A DNA stretch of 64,000 nucleotides from Massilia sp. Se16.2.3 (GCF_014171595.1 NZ_CP050451.1:2356001-2420000); one strand, 5' to 3'; shown: positions 36,147 through 45,626, counted from the first letter of the stretch. Notes: generated by a model from the sequence alone, not told the origin. Made by a program: numbers and translations.

Positions 36147-36970
36147 ATGCTTGATTTAACTGTCCGCAAGATCGACGTCGACCTGTCGCAGGGCTTCGGC
36201 CGCCACTGGAATGGAGGCGATGCCTACCGCACCCAGCTGTTCAATGCGCTGTCGATGACCTTTCCCCTGGGGGAACAATTGTTCATCGATGCGGTGCGCG
36301 ACGTGCCCGAGGCATGCCTGCGCGATCCGGTGCTGCGCGCCCAGGTGAAGGATTTCGTCGGCCAGGAAGCGACTCACCGCCATCAGCACGTGCAGTACAA
36401 CCGCGAGCTCGAACGCCAGGGCCTGCCCTATACGCGCGAAGAAAAGCTCAAGAAACGCATGCGCCGTGTGGATAAGCTGGGAGTGCTGAACAGGCTGGCC
36501 ATTACCTGCGCGCTCGAGCACTACACGGCGATGCTGGCCGACGGCGCGCTGCGCTACCCCGAGTGGCTGCAGGGGGCCGAGCCGCAGATGCGCACGGTCT
36601 GGTCCTGGCATGCGGTGGAGGAGCTCGAGCACAAGGGCGTCGCGTTCGACGCCTATGTCGCGGCGGGCGGCGGCTACCGGCGCCGGGTGTTGTGGTACCT
36701 GCATGCGAGCGCGATCTTCGCGATCGACGCCTTCATGCAGACGCTGCACAACCTGCGCAACGATGGCCACCTGTTCAAGGCCCGTACCTGGACGGGGCGC
36801 TGCGCTTCTGGTTCGGGCGCAACGGGCTGGCGCGGCACATCGTGCGGCCGGCGCTGGCCTACCTGTCGCCGCGCTTCCACCCCTGGCAGCACGACAACAG
36901 GGACTTGATCGCGGCGTGGCTCGAGCACAACAGCAAGGCCTGGCAGCCCGTCCGGACGCGCGCTTCCTGA
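36147..36970 (+). CDS. Predicted metal-dependent hydrolase (PF10118), frameshifted as sequenced
   Basis: Repaired length is about 274 residues. This is the all-helical ferritin-like metal-dependent hydrolase family. Putative ligands are E and H in DFVGQEATHRHQHVQYN, H in ALEHYTAM and E-x-x-H in WHAVEELEHKGVAFD. The start at 36147 follows AAGGAG. One base is missing near 36787; the frame resumes at YLDGALRFWFGRNGLARHIV and ends VRTRAS. The substrate is unknown. Confidence 0.75.
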
Positions 36971-37053
36971 GCAGAGACGCACTGTGGCGGGAGCCAGCGC
37001 TGCCATGGGGCGCCGGGAACTGTCATAATGCGCACTCGCGCAAGGAGAACAGA

Positions 37054-37239
37054 GTGATTCGTTACATGGGCACGCGCAGGAACAGCGAAGGTGCCATCGT
37101 CTATGTATTTATCGTGAACGGCCTCGAGAAGGAGGTACGCGAGCACGCGCTCAAGCAGCATCCCGGCTGCTACGAGGCGCTGCCTGCTTCCACGAAGGCG
37201 AAGATCGCCGCCAATCGCGACTGGCTGTCCAAGTTGTGA
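37054..37239 (+). CDS. Small protein of unknown function, 61 residues
   Basis: A GTG at 37054 with AAGGAG seven bases upstream opens a 61-residue frame: IRYMGTRRNSEGAIVYVFIV is its beginning and KAKIAANRDWLSKL its end. Codon use is like the neighbours and the ribosome site is strong, so it is probably real. It overlaps a possible GTG start of the next gene. I do not recognise a family. Confidence 0.5.
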   Translation: MIRYMGTRRNSEGAIVYVFIVNGLEKEVREHALKQHPGCYEALPASTKAKIAANRDWLSKL

Positions 37240-37271
37240 CCTGCCTTGCCGCCGGTGCATTCAGCCGGGCA

Positions 37272-37736
37272 ATGCGCCCGCGGCTTGCGGCCGGCATCGT
37301 GCTGGCGCTGGCCTGCTCGAGCGCGGCGGCGGCGCCCTCTACCTTCGGCACCGTCATCGGCAGCGCCTTGCTGTGCCGCAGCCATCTCGAGAATGCCTAT
37401 TTCCATCAGTACCTGACCACCGCCTTCGGCCCGGCCTACAAGCACGAGGGCGGCGCCTTCTGGTTCAAGCTTGATGCCAGCCTGTGGGGCAAGCCGGTCC
37501 TGGAGGTGATGGTCAGCGACGATACCAGCGCCATGGTGTTTGTCGGCGCCGTCGTCGATGCCAGGCCGGAAGAGCTGGAAGAAGCGATCCGGGTCAGTGC
37601 CGGACTGCATCACAAGGCCCGGGACGGTTCGGCCGCGCCCTTGAGGATTTCCAATCCGGGCAGCGTCATCGCTTATCAGAACGGCAAATCCAAAATATAC
37701 TGCGCGAGGTATAAACCTCTGCCGCCAGGCCGCTAG
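37272..37736 (+). CDS. Small exported protein of unknown function
   Basis: This is a 154-residue protein. The ATG at 37272 gives a clean signal peptide (RPRLAAGIVLALACSSAAAA). A GTG at 37236, overlapping the stop of the small gene before it, is an alternative start that would add 12 residues. The mature part has three cysteines, including LLCRSHLENAYFHQYL and SKIYCARYK, and a FWFKLDASLWGKPVLEVMVS strand region. No family is recognised. It ends 14 bases before gspA. Confidence 0.55.
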   Translation: MRPRLAAGIVLALACSSAAAAPSTFGTVIGSALLCRSHLENAYFHQYLTTAFGPAYKHEGGAFWFKLDASLWGKPVLEVMVSDDTSAMVFVGAVVDARPEELEEAIRVSAGLHHKARDGSAAPLRISNPGSVIAYQNGKSKIYCARYKPLPPGR

Positions 37737-37750
37737 TTCGTCGACTCCTC

Positions 37751-39332
37751 ATGTACACCCATTACTTCAGCCTGAAGCAGGCTCCGTTCTCGATCGCGCC
37801 CGACCCGCGCTACCTGTTCATGAGCGAGCGCCACCGCGAGGCGCTGGCCCACTTGCTGTACGGCATAGGTAGTGGCGGCGGGTTCGTGCTGCTGACGGGC
37901 GAGATCGGCGCCGGCAAGACGACGGTCTGCCGCTGCTTCATCGAGCAGATTCCCGACAATTGCCGGCTTGCCTATATCTTCAACCCGAAGCTCACCGTCG
38001 CCGAACTGCTGCAGTCGGTCTGCGAGGAGTTCCGCATCGCGGCACCTGGTGGGCAGGGCGGGGTCAAGGGCTATGTCGACGCCATCAACCTGTACCTGCT
38101 CGAAGCGCACGCCCAGGGCCGCAACAACGTACTCGTTATCGACGAGGCGCAGAACCTGGCGCCGGACGTGCTCGAACAATTGCGCCTGCTGACGAACCTG
38201 GAAACGAGCGAGCGCAAGCTGCTGCAGATCATCCTGATCGGCCAGCCGGAACTGCGCACGATGCTGGCGCGTCCCGAGTTGGAACAATTGGCCCAGCGCG
38301 TCATCGCCCGCTACCACCTGGGGCCGCTGTCCGAGCCCGAAACCGGTGCCTATATCGCGCACCGCATGGCGGTGGCCGGTTTCGTCGGCGCCCCGGTGTT
38401 TCCGCCGGCGAGCGTGGCACTGGTGCACCGCATTAGCCACGGCGTGCCGCGCCGCATCAACCTGCTGTGCGATCGCGCGCTGCTGGGCGCCTATGTGGAA
38501 AACAGCCGCGAGGTGACGCGCAAGATCGTGCTCACGGCTGCCGCCGAAGTGTTCGCGGGCGAGGGGGCGGCACCGCCGCCACGCAGGGCGCGCTGGCCGC
38601 TGGTGGCGGGCGGGCTGCTGGCTGGCGCCGCACTGAGCGCGGCCGCGGCCTGGCAGGTGTTGCCGCACGCGGCGGCACCCGTGTCGCCGGCCGCGTCCGC
38701 GACCGGCAAGGTCACCCGGCGCCGGCGGCGACGGTGCTGCCGGCCGGACAGCTTGATGAAGCGGCTGCGCTACGCGCGCTGGCCCGGCTGTGGGGCGCAC
38801 CGCTGCCGGCGGGCGAACCCTGCCAGGTGGCCTACCGTCTCGACCTGCGCTGCCATGGGGGGGCGCGGCGGCATCTATGAACTGCGCCAGCTCGACCGCC
38901 CGGCCGTGATCACGCTGCGCGAGGGCGCGGCCACGCGCTACGCCGTGCTGGTGGGCATGGACGAGCGCAGCGCCACGCTGGAAGCCGGCGGCAAGCGCCA
39001 GCGCGTCGACCTGGCCGCGCTGGTCGCGCGTTTCAGCGGCGAATACACCACCTTCTGGACAATGCCGCGCGCCTTCCGCGACCACGGGGCAGGGCGACGA
39101 AGGACCGGATGTCGACTGGCTGGCGTCGCGCCTGGCCCAGCTCGGCCGGGTGGCGGCGCCAGATGCCGGCCGGCCACTGGACGCGCGCACCCGCGAGTGG
39201 CTGCGCGCCTTCCAGTCGCAACAGAACCTGAAAGCGGACGGCGTGGCCGGTCCGCGCACCTATATGCGCCTGAACCAGATGACCGGCGTGAACGAGCCGC
39301 GCCTCCTGGCCGGCGCGGGGACGGGACACTAA
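37751..39332 (+). CDS. gspA: GspA/ExeA-type AAA ATPase with peptidoglycan-binding tail, frameshifted as sequenced
   Basis: Repaired length is about 526 residues. With GspB it helps the type II secretin cross the peptidoglycan. MYTHYFSLKQAPFSIAPDPR is the ExeA start. Walker A is GEIGAGKT (residues 50-57), Walker B is VLVIDEAQN, and sensor and lid blocks follow (LIGQPELR, GVPRRINLLCDRALL). A membrane helix (WPLVAGGLLAGAALSAAAAW) leads to a periplasmic part. That part ends in a PG_binding_1 domain (TREWLRAFQSQQNLKADGV, GPRTYMRLN). There are three breaks: one base missing near 38717 (CCC), one extra in a run of seven G at 38866, and one extra in GGGG near 39088. Confidence 0.82.
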
Positions 39333-40112
39333 ATGTCGTACATTCTCGAAGCACTCAAGAAGGCGCAAGCCGAACGCCAGCTGGGCAACGCCCCGGACAT
39401 CCACACCCCGGCACCGCTGCAGGTGGCCACGCCGGCGCCAGGGCCAAACCGCAAGCCCTTACTGCTGGGGCTGGGAGCGGGCGTGCTGGTGGCGGGCGTG
39501 GTCGGCGTGTTGGCCTGGCGCGCGCAGGCACCCGGTGATGCTCAGCCGGCCGTGCTGGCACAGGCCCCGGCCGCAGCGACTGCGCAGCCGGTGCCGGCCC
39601 CTGCACCGGCTGTCGCACACGCGCCGGCTGCCCCACAGGCGCCATTGATCTTGCCGGATGTGCCCGCCGACACGGCCCCGCCGGTGCCTGCCAGGCCGAT
39701 GCCGGCGGCACCCGCGCCGACGCCTCCCGCTCCGGCGCCCGCGCCCCGCCGCGCGCCCGGGCAGCCCGCTGCCGCATCGGCGCCTGCGCCGCGCGACGCC
39801 GTGCCGGAAGCCGTGTATTTGCCGGCCCCGGCGCGCGTAGCCGAGACGCCGGCGCCGCGTCCGCCCGAGCCGCCGCTCGAGGAGAACCTGCGTACCTTGC
39901 AGCAGCTGCCGGACGCGATCCAGCGTGAGGTGCCGAAGGTCAGCTTCGGCGGCTACATCTATTCGCCGAACCCGGCCGATCGGCTGCTGCTGGTCGACAA
40001 GATGCTGCGCCGCGAGGGCGAGGAGGTGGCGCCCGGCCTGGTGCTGGAACGCCTGCTGCCGAAGTATGCCGTGATGAACTACCGCGGCACCCGCTACCGT
40101 GTCGGCTACTGA
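39333..40112 (+). CDS. gspB: Type II secretion assembly protein GspB
   Basis: This 259-residue inner-membrane protein pairs with GspA. The start [18 protein letters not shown] is the GspB/ExeB hallmark. One membrane helix follows ([20 protein letters not shown]), then a Pro/Ala-rich spacer (about 65-180). The C-terminal T2SSB domain contains [34 protein letters not shown] and [10 protein letters not shown]. It begins one base after the gspA stop. No other gsp genes are in the window. Confidence 0.9.
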   Translation: MSYILEALKKAQAERQLGNAPDIHTPAPLQVATPAPGPNRKPLLLGLGAGVLVAGVVGVLAWRAQAPGDAQPAVLAQAPAAATAQPVPAPAPAVAHAPAAPQAPLILPDVPADTAPPVPARPMPAAPAPTPPAPAPAPRRAPGQPAAASAPAPRDAVPEAVYLPAPARVAETPAPRPPEPPLEENLRTLQQLPDAIQREVPKVSFGGYIYSPNPADRLLLVDKMLRREGEEVAPGLVLERLLPKYAVMNYRGTRYRVGY

Positions 40113-40683
40113 TTCCCCTGCGGCCGCGAAAGCGGTGTGTGGCAAGGTGCTGGCCGTGGTCGGCTGGTCCGGCAGCGGCAAGACGACCCTGCTCGAATTC
40201 CTGGTCGGGGCGCTGGCCGCGCGCGGACTGCGCGTGAACATCGTCAAGCACAGCCACCACGACATCGTGCTGGAGCCGCCGCACAAGGACAGTGCGCGCC
40301 TGCGCGCGGCCGGCGCCGCCGAGGTGATGATCGCCTCGCCCTACCGCTATGCCATCCTGCGCGAACTGCGCGGGGAGGGCGAGCCGCCGCTGGCGGCCCA
40401 GCTGGCGCGCCTGGCGCCGGCCGACCTGACCCTGGTCGAAGGCTATAAATGGGAGGCGCTTCCCAAGCTCGAGGTGTATCGCCCGGCGCTGGGCCGGCCG
40501 CCGCTGTATCCCGACGATCCGCTGGTGGTGGCGGTGGCCTCGGATGAGGCTCCCGACGAGGCTGGCCTGCATGCGCCCCCATGGCTCGACCTGAATGCGC
40601 CGGCAAGCGTCCTGGCCTGGCTCGAATCCTGGATGACGGCAGATCCTAAAGTTTCCGAAAAACAAGCCGTTAATGGGGGATAA
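40099..40683 (+). CDS. mobB: Molybdopterin-guanine dinucleotide biosynthesis protein B
   Basis: This 194-residue GTP-binding protein assists MobA in making molybdenum guanine dinucleotide cofactor. [20 protein letters not shown] holds the P-loop, followed by [20 protein letters not shown] and [19 protein letters not shown] (the LVEGYK family block). The GTG at 40099 overlaps the gspB end by 14 bases but lacks an obvious ribosome site; a second GTG at 40135 is possible. The last codons contain a FliA-type promoter for the next gene. Confidence 0.87.
   Translation: MSATDSPAAAKAVCGKVLAVVGWSGSGKTTLLEFLVGALAARGLRVNIVKHSHHDIVLEPPHKDSARLRAAGAAEVMIASPYRYAILRELRGEGEPPLAAQLARLAPADLTLVEGYKWEALPKLEVYRPALGRPPLYPDDPLVVAVASDEAPDEAGLHAPPWLDLNAPASVLAWLESWMTADPKVSEKQAVNGG
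40647..40673 (+). promoter_or_regulatory. FliA (sigma-28) promoter inside the 3' end of mobB
   Basis: TAAAGTTT (40647-40654), an 11-base spacer and GCCGTTAA (40666-40673) match the enterobacterial sigma-28 consensus TAAAGTTT-N11-GCCGATAA at 15 of 16 positions. It lies 29 bases before the YjfB-family motility gene and within mobB coding sequence. Confidence 0.75.
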
Positions 40684-40702
40684 CCCTCACCAGGAGCATC
40701 GC

Positions 40703-40900
40703 ATGGACGTCGCCAGCATCGCCAAGTTGTCCACCACTATTGCCGAGACCGGCAACAAGGAAGAAGTCGCCATGACCATGCTGAAAAAGCAGCAGGACAT
40801 GCAGAAGTCGATGGCCACCCAGCTCCTGGGCACCATCGCGCCGCCTCCCGCGCAGAACCTGCCGGCGCATCTGGGCCAGAACGTCAACACGACCGCCTGA
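40703..40900 (+). CDS. YjfB-family putative motility protein
   Basis: This 65-residue protein matches the YjfB family: [40 protein letters not shown], ending in [11 protein letters not shown]. The family is linked to motility by name and context, and a near-perfect FliA promoter lies directly upstream here, which supports a flagellar role. The ribosome site AGGAG is seven bases before the ATG. Confidence 0.85.
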   Translation: MDVASIAKLSTTIAETGNKEEVAMTMLKKQQDMQKSMATQLLGTIAPPPAQNLPAHLGQNVNTTA

Positions 40901-40995
40901 GCGCTGGTAATCTTGTCCCCGCCGGTTGCCGCCACGCGGCGGCCGGGTTATCCTGCCGGGTGCCCATTCGCCCACGCCCTGCCAGGAACCGCTCC

Positions 40996-41292
40996 ATGAA
41001 CAAACGCCAAGCCGCCATCGCCGCCGCCCTTGCCGGGCTCTGCGCCGCCTCGTCCACGGGCGCTGCTGCGCAAGACGATTCCATGTATGGCAGCAAGCCG
41101 GACCAGGAGCGCTGCTACGGTGTCGCCAAGACCGGGCAGAACGACTGCGGCACCGCCACCCACGGCTGCGCCGGCATGGCACGTGTCGACAACGATCCGG
41201 CCGAGTGGAAGATGGTGCCGAAGGGCAGCTGCGAAAAGGCGGGCGGCAAGCTCAGCGCGCCATCCACCCAGCCGCCCGTCCGGGCAAAGTAA
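40996..41292 (+). CDS. bufA1: Bufferin-type metallophore precursor BufA1 (DUF2282)
   Basis: This 98-residue precursor has a signal peptide (residues 1-25, ending TGAAA). The mature part has the four conserved cysteines C40, C51, C58 and C79, in ERCYGV, NDCGT, GCAGM and GSCEK. DUF2282 proteins have recently been described as bufferins, ribosomal peptides whose cysteines are modified by a DUF692 enzyme and which bind copper in the periplasm. The next two genes encode that enzyme and its partner, which confirms the call. Confidence 0.87.
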   Translation: MNKRQAAIAAALAGLCAASSTGAAAQDDSMYGSKPDQERCYGVAKTGQNDCGTATHGCAGMARVDNDPAEWKMVPKGSCEKAGGKLSAPSTQPPVRAK

Positions 41293-41295
41293 GCG

Positions 41296-42117
41296 GTGCG
41301 GGTAGAGGAGGGCGCTGCTGCCGGCGTCGGCGTCGGCCTGCGCGCGCCGCACTACCGCGCCTTTTCGCCACGCGCCAGCCGGTCGGCTGGCTCGAAGTCC
41401 ATAGCGAAAATTTCCTCGCCCGCGCTGGCTGGGACTGGCACGTGCTGCGCACGCTGCGCCGCGACTATCCCGTCAGCCTGCACGGAGTCGGCCTGGGGCT
41501 GGGCTCGGTGCATGGCTTCTCGCTCGAACACCGGCACGCGTGCGCGCGCTCGTCGATGCCGTCGAGCCGGCCCCGGTCTCCGAACACCTGAGCTGGGGCG
41601 CGCTGGGCGAACGCCACCTGAACGATTTATTGCCGCTGGCGCTGGACGAAGCCATGCTGGCGCTGCTGACCGGGCGGGTAGGGCGGGTGCAGGATGCGCT
41701 GGGGCGCCAGCTGCTGCTGGAAAACGTGTCGCGCTACGTCCGTTTTCGCGGCGACACGATGAGCGAGGCGCAGTTCCTGGCCGAGCTGGTGCGGCGCAGC
41801 GGCTGCGCGCTGCTGCTCGACGTGAACAACCTGTATGTCAACCAGCAGAATCACGGCGAGGATGCGCTGGCCGCGATCGCCGCGCTGCCGCAAGACGCCG
41901 TACGCGAAATCCACCTGGGCGGCCACCTCGACGCCGGCGGCCTGCTGGTCGACCATCACGGTGCCCAGGTTGCGCCGCCCGTCTGGACCCTGTACCGCGC
42001 GGCATTGGCGCGCTTTGGCCGCGTGCCTACCCTGATCGAATGGGACAGCGAGGTGCCGGCGCTGGAAGTGCTGCTGGCGGAAGCCGGCAAGGCGGAGGCG
42101 ATCGGCGCTGCCTTCCG
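41296..42117 (+). CDS. bufB: Bufferin maturase BufB (DUF692), frameshifted as sequenced
   Basis: This is a TIM-barrel iron enzyme of the MbnB/DUF692 family that modifies bufferin cysteines. A GTG at 41296, three bases after bufA1, opens [14 protein letters not shown]. Metal-site blocks follow in three frames: [70 protein letters not shown] and [14 protein letters not shown]. One base is missing in the TTTT run near 41362 and one near 41542. The end is uncertain: no stop occurs before bufC in its own frame, and a third missing base near 42115 would fuse the two. The boundary given is approximate. Confidence 0.8.
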
Positions 42118-42954
42118 GTGCCGGCGCCGCGGGCAGGCGAAGAGACACCCGCGCCGTATGTGCCCGGGCCTGCACTGCGCGCTCATGCCGGCCTGCAGGC
42201 CAGCTTTGGGGCGGCCCTGTTCGACGCCGGGCGCGAAACCGAACTGGCGCAGGCCTTGCTTGGTGCCAATCCCGTCGAACTTGGGCGGCGCATCGCCGTC
42301 TACCGCGGCAACCTGCACGCCAGCTGGGAGCGCGCGCTCGCAGCAAGCTATCCGGTCCTGCGCGAACTGGTGGGGACGGCATTCTTCACGGCTATGGCGC
42401 ATGCCTATGGCCGCGCGCACCCGTCGCAGGAGGGCGACCTGGCCGCTTTCGGCGCGCAGCTGGCTCGATTCATTGAAGCCTATGCGCCGCTGGCCGCCTA
42501 TCCCTACATGGCGGATATGGCGCGCCTGGAATGGACGCTGCACCGCTGCGCCAGTGCCCCCGAGGCGCCGGTATTGCACGCCGTCGATCTCGCCGCCACC
42601 GACCCGGCAGCACTGGAGGCAGGCCGCTTCCCGCTGCATCCGGCCTGCGCCCTCGTTTCCAGCCCCTGGGCGGTCGGGACACTGTGGCGAGCGCATGGGG
42701 AGGGCGGTCCGCCGTTTCCGCAGCAAATGGCCACGCCGGGCTACGTCCTGGTGACGCGCCCGCGCTGGCACCCCAGCGTGACCGATATCGATGCGGCGGC
42801 ACATGGGGCACTGGCGGCGCTGGCCGCCGGTGCCACCCTGGGTGATGCGCTCGACGCGGCGTTCGCACTGGACGAGGCTTTCGACCTGGGCGCACGCTTG
42901 CGCGAGTGGCTGGCGCTGGGCGTCTTCCTGCGCAGCGACCTTACTCCGACTTGA
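42118..42954 (+). CDS. bufC: Bufferin maturation partner BufC (DUF2063, PF09836)
   Basis: This is the partner that presents the precursor to Buf[21 protein letters not shown] opens the domain, followed by [59 protein letters not shown] and a second half ending [14 protein letters not shown]. No ATG is available. GTG codons at 42118 and 42160 are candidate starts, or the domain is fused to BufB through the linker [18 protein letters not shown]. Its stop overlaps the end of the convergent metallopeptidase gene by 14 bases. Confidence 0.8.
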   Translation: MPAPRAGEETPAPYVPGPALRAHAGLQASFGAALFDAGRETELAQALLGANPVELGRRIAVYRGNLHASWERALAASYPVLRELVGTAFFTAMAHAYGRAHPSQEGDLAAFGAQLARFIEAYAPLAAYPYMADMARLEWTLHRCASAPEAPVLHAVDLAATDPAALEAGRFPLHPACALVSSPWAVGTLWRAHGEGGPPFPQQMATPGYVLVTRPRWHPSVTDIDAAAHGALAALAAGATLGDALDAAFALDEAFDLGARLREWLALGVFLRSDLTPT

Positions 42955-44587
42955 AGGTCCAGCTTTCAATGTGGCCGGTGTCCTGTGCCCCGCGGTCGCT
43001 GACCCGCAGGCGCCAGGTACCCAGGCGCGCCTTCGAGCCGAGCGACAAGGAATAGCTGCGGATGATGTTGTCGGTCCCGCTGCCGCTGCGGTTGTGCAGG
43101 TTGTACACCGTGCCGTCCGGCGCAATCAGGTCCATCACCAGGTCGCCGATGTAGGGATGGATGATGCGCACATCGACCGTCACCGCACCCGCGCTGCCTG
43201 CCGTATTGACGCTTACCGGGCTGGCCACGCCGGTCGTGTTGTTGTCGGGGATCGTGTAATCGCCCGTATTGCTGACTGTGACGCTTGCAGACACCGGCGC
43301 GGCCCGGAAGCCTGCGAGTGTGGCGGCACGCTCATTGAGTACGCGCGCGTTGTTCGAACGGGTGCTGGTCCCCATCGCCACGCCGTTGCGCGTCTTGCTG
43401 GGGTTGGACCACCAGTTGATGCGCGGGCAGCCGTTCGGGCAGTCATAGGCCATGATGGTGCGCCAGTTGCGACTCGGCGACAGGTAGCCGTGGCCATACG
43501 CATATGGCGTCGTGCTGCTGTCTTCCTCCGGATTGTGGCGCGCCCCGAACAGGTGGCCCAGCTCGTGGCCAAACGAGTAGTTGCCGACCGCGCAATCGGC
43601 GGTCACCGCCACGAAGGCCGAGGTGCTGGACGCGTGGATGGTGCCGTTGCCGCAGCCGCTGTTCCCGTCGGTCAGGAGCACGCCCACATCGGCCGCGTAG
43701 GTAGTGCGCTGGGCATGGATTTCGTCCATCACGCGGTCGTCGACGTCGGCATAGCGGCTACGATCGGTGCTGTTGCTGCCGCTCTCGCTGTAACTTACCG
43801 GCGCCACATGCGCCAGCTCCACGCGTGCATTCACGCCCGCGTTGACGTAGCCCTGGTTGGTCTCAGCCACCGCCAGGTTGATCTCGCCAACGATGTCGCC
43901 AATGCGATTCTTCGCGGCCGGCGTGTAGTTCACCAGCACGCGGATGACCGGCGTCCCGGCCAGGGCCGGCGTCACCGTCGTGCCGGGCAGCGTGGTGGCC
44001 GGTAGCTGGCGCTCCAGCGGCTGGCGTTCCAGCGGCTGGCGTTCCAGCGGCTGGCGCTCCGGGGACTGGCGCTCCAGCTCCCGGCGATATTCGCTTTCTT
44101 CGTGGTCGCGCGGGAAGGCGGCGCTGTCGATCTCGGCCACCGCATGGCTGCCATCGGCGGCGCTGCGGATGCGATACAGCTTGCCTTCGTGGCGGATACT
44201 GCCCGTTACCCGGCCTTCATGCACGACCAGGATGGTTTCTTCCGCTGCCGCTTCGGGCGTGCCGGGTGCCGCGGCATTGTGCTTGCCCACCCAGACGGCC
44301 ACGCCGCCGCGCGTGTCGTAGCGCTGGGCGCGGCGTGCGGTGAACTGGCGCCCGTCCGGCAGCGGCATGCTCAATTCGGCCGCGCCCAGCGCGGCCGGGT
44401 TGACGTGCAGGCCAAGGCGCGCACGGCCTACCTTGTTGTCCTTGCCGAAGGGCGAGTTGGCGGCCGCGGCCTGGCCGGTGACGCTGCGCGTGGCGCCGTT
44501 TTCAAGGAACAGGGGTTCTGCCGCGTGACCGGCTGCGCTCGCCAGCAGCAGTGGGAGTGCGAGGGCGAGGGGAAGGCGTTTGATCAT
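42941..44587 (-). CDS. Secreted reprolysin-like zinc metallopeptidase with P-domain
   Basis: This is a 548-residue exported peptidase. The signal peptide ends near AAGHAAE. A propeptide region ends in a fourfold ERQ(P/S) repeat, about residues 168-190, built from 15-bp DNA units (44016-44065). The catalytic domain has HELGHLFGARH (H341, E342, H345, H351) and the Met-turn IMAYD, typical of M12-type metzincins. The C-terminal 110 residues are a proprotein-convertase P-domain (IPDNNTTGVASPVSV, HPYIGDLVMDLIAPDG, WRLRVSDRGAQDTG). It probably degrades extracellular protein. Confidence 0.88.
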   Translation of the reverse strand: MIKRLPLALALPLLLASAAGHAAEPLFLENGATRSVTGQAAAANSPFGKDNKVGRARLGLHVNPAALGAAELSMPLPDGRQFTARRAQRYDTRGGVAVWVGKHNAAAPGTPEAAAEETILVVHEGRVTGSIRHEGKLYRIRSAADGSHAVAEIDSAAFPRDHEESEYRRELERQSPERQPLERQPLERQPLERQLPATTLPGTTVTPALAGTPVIRVLVNYTPAAKNRIGDIVGEINLAVAETNQGYVNAGVNARVELAHVAPVSYSESGSNSTDRSRYADVDDRVMDEIHAQRTTYAADVGVLLTDGNSGCGNGTIHASSTSAFVAVTADCAVGNYSFGHELGHLFGARHNPEEDSSTTPYAYGHGYLSPSRNWRTIMAYDCPNGCPRINWWSNPSKTRNGVAMGTSTRSNNARVLNERAATLAGFRAAPVSASVTVSNTGDYTIPDNNTTGVASPVSVNTAGSAGAVTVDVRIIHPYIGDLVMDLIAPDGTVYNLHNRSGSGTDNIIRSYSLSLGSKARLGTWRLRVSDRGAQDTGHIESWTFKSE

Positions 44588-44620
44588 TGCTGGGTCTCCG
44601 TCGTTGTGGTTTTATCTTTT

Positions 44621-44646
44621 ACTTAACAATTAAAAAATTGTTAAGT
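44621..44646. promoter_or_regulatory. 11-bp perfect inverted repeat upstream of the metallopeptidase gene
   Basis: ACTTAACAATT (44621-44631) and AATTGTTAAGT (44636-44646) are perfect complements around AAAA. It lies 34 bases before the metallopeptidase start, where an operator would sit. Pure AT pairing and lack of a GC stem argue against a terminator. Confidence 0.45.
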
Positions 44647-45002
44647 GATAAGAGTAGAACGTCGGAAACGCCTCGGTCTTGCTTCTTCGCGACAGCAGTT
44701 GCGCGATCACGCCAGAAGCGCAATCCCGGATGAGCATGCCCCGTCGAGGGCGCGGAGCGGTTCGTCGGCAGCGGCGCACCGGCTGGTCCGGGCACGCGCT
44801 TCCCCCGCCACGGCAAGGCAGATGCAAGGACAACCGACGATGGGAAGGACCGAACGAGGCGGGCACGACAAAGCCCGCGTACGGCGCCGGAGGGCGGATG
44901 AGGAATCAGGAGGGAACAGCAGGGCGAACGACAATGAAACAGCGCAACAGGAGGTGGACTCGTGCAACGCGGAGCGCGGCGCCGGAGGGCGCCGCGATGG
45001 AC
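44647..45002. other. Gene-free stretch between metallopeptidase and DUF883 genes
   Basis: No reading frame here has a credible start, ribosome site or family match. A GGCGCC-GGAG-GGCGCC hairpin near 44978-44993 could end the DUF883 transcript but has no T-run. Confidence 0.45.
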
Positions 45003-45287
45003 TCAATGGAAGGCGCGCAGGATCCGTGCTTCGCCGGTCAGGTCGGCGTAGCGCTCGTTGGCCAGCCGGGTCGCTTCCATCATGCGACACAGCTGGGCGT
45101 CCTCGAAGCGTTCGAGCTCTTCGTTGGCCGCGTTGAGCGCCATGGCCAGCTTGGCGCGCGCGTTCTGGTACAGGACGCTGGTGTATTGATCGGTGTTTTT
45201 CAGCAGCTCTTCCGCGTTTTCAATGACAAGGCGCAGATCGCCGATCAGCCTTTCCTGCGTTTGCGGGTTTTCGTCCGGAGTGTTCAT
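45003..45287 (-). CDS. Short DUF883/ElaB-like protein without membrane anchor
   Basis: This 94-residue helical protein has a start at 45287 that follows AAGGTGAGAG. LIGDLRLVIENAEELLKNTD is the DUF883 (YqjD/ElaB) opening and an amphipathic coiled-coil-like helix follows (LAMALNAANEELERFEDAQL). The C-terminal membrane helix of classical family members is missing, so it may not anchor ribosomes to the membrane as YqjD does. This is a tentative family call. Confidence 0.6.
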   Translation of the reverse strand: MNTPDENPQTQERLIGDLRLVIENAEELLKNTDQYTSVLYQNARAKLAMALNAANEELERFEDAQLCRMMEATRLANERYADLTGEARILRAFH

Positions 45288-45391
45288 CGCTCTCACCTTA
45301 AAGCCGGTTGATCACGTCTTAAAATTAAAACAAGGACTACCGGTCGCGTTTGTCTGCGCGCAAAGGTGCGCCGTAGAGGCCGGCAGTCCGC

Positions 45392-45604
45392 CTACTGCAC
45401 CGAGATACGTACGTCGCCCACGGTCACGGTCTGGCCCGTGCGGATTTTCGCGGTCTTGCGCAGCTCCTGCTTGCCGTCGACCGACACCGCGCCGCTGGCC
45501 ACCATGTTCTTGCCGGCGCCGCCGCTGTCGCACAAGCCCACCAGTTTCAACAGCTGGTTGAGTTCGACGAACTCGGATGTCAGTTCGAAAGTTGTCTTTT
45601 GCAT
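45392..45604 (-). CDS. S4-domain RNA-binding protein (YbcJ-like)
   Basis: This 70-residue protein consists of an S4 domain: FVELNQLLKLVGLCDSGGAG, KNMVASGAVSVDGKQELRKT, and IRTGQTVTVGDVRISV. It resembles YbcJ/YaaA-like small S4 proteins that bind structured RNA. The start at 45604 follows AGAGGA. It lies 58 bases downstream of fumC on the same strand. Confidence 0.82.
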   Translation of the reverse strand: MQKTTFELTSEFVELNQLLKLVGLCDSGGAGKNMVASGAVSVDGKQELRKTAKIRTGQTVTVGDVRISVQ

Positions 45605-45626
45605 ACTATCCTCTGGAAAAATTGTA

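Noticed and set aside
37751..40112. A complete type II secretion operon
   Set aside because: Only gspA and gspB are here; the flanks are unrelated (small unknown genes and mobB).
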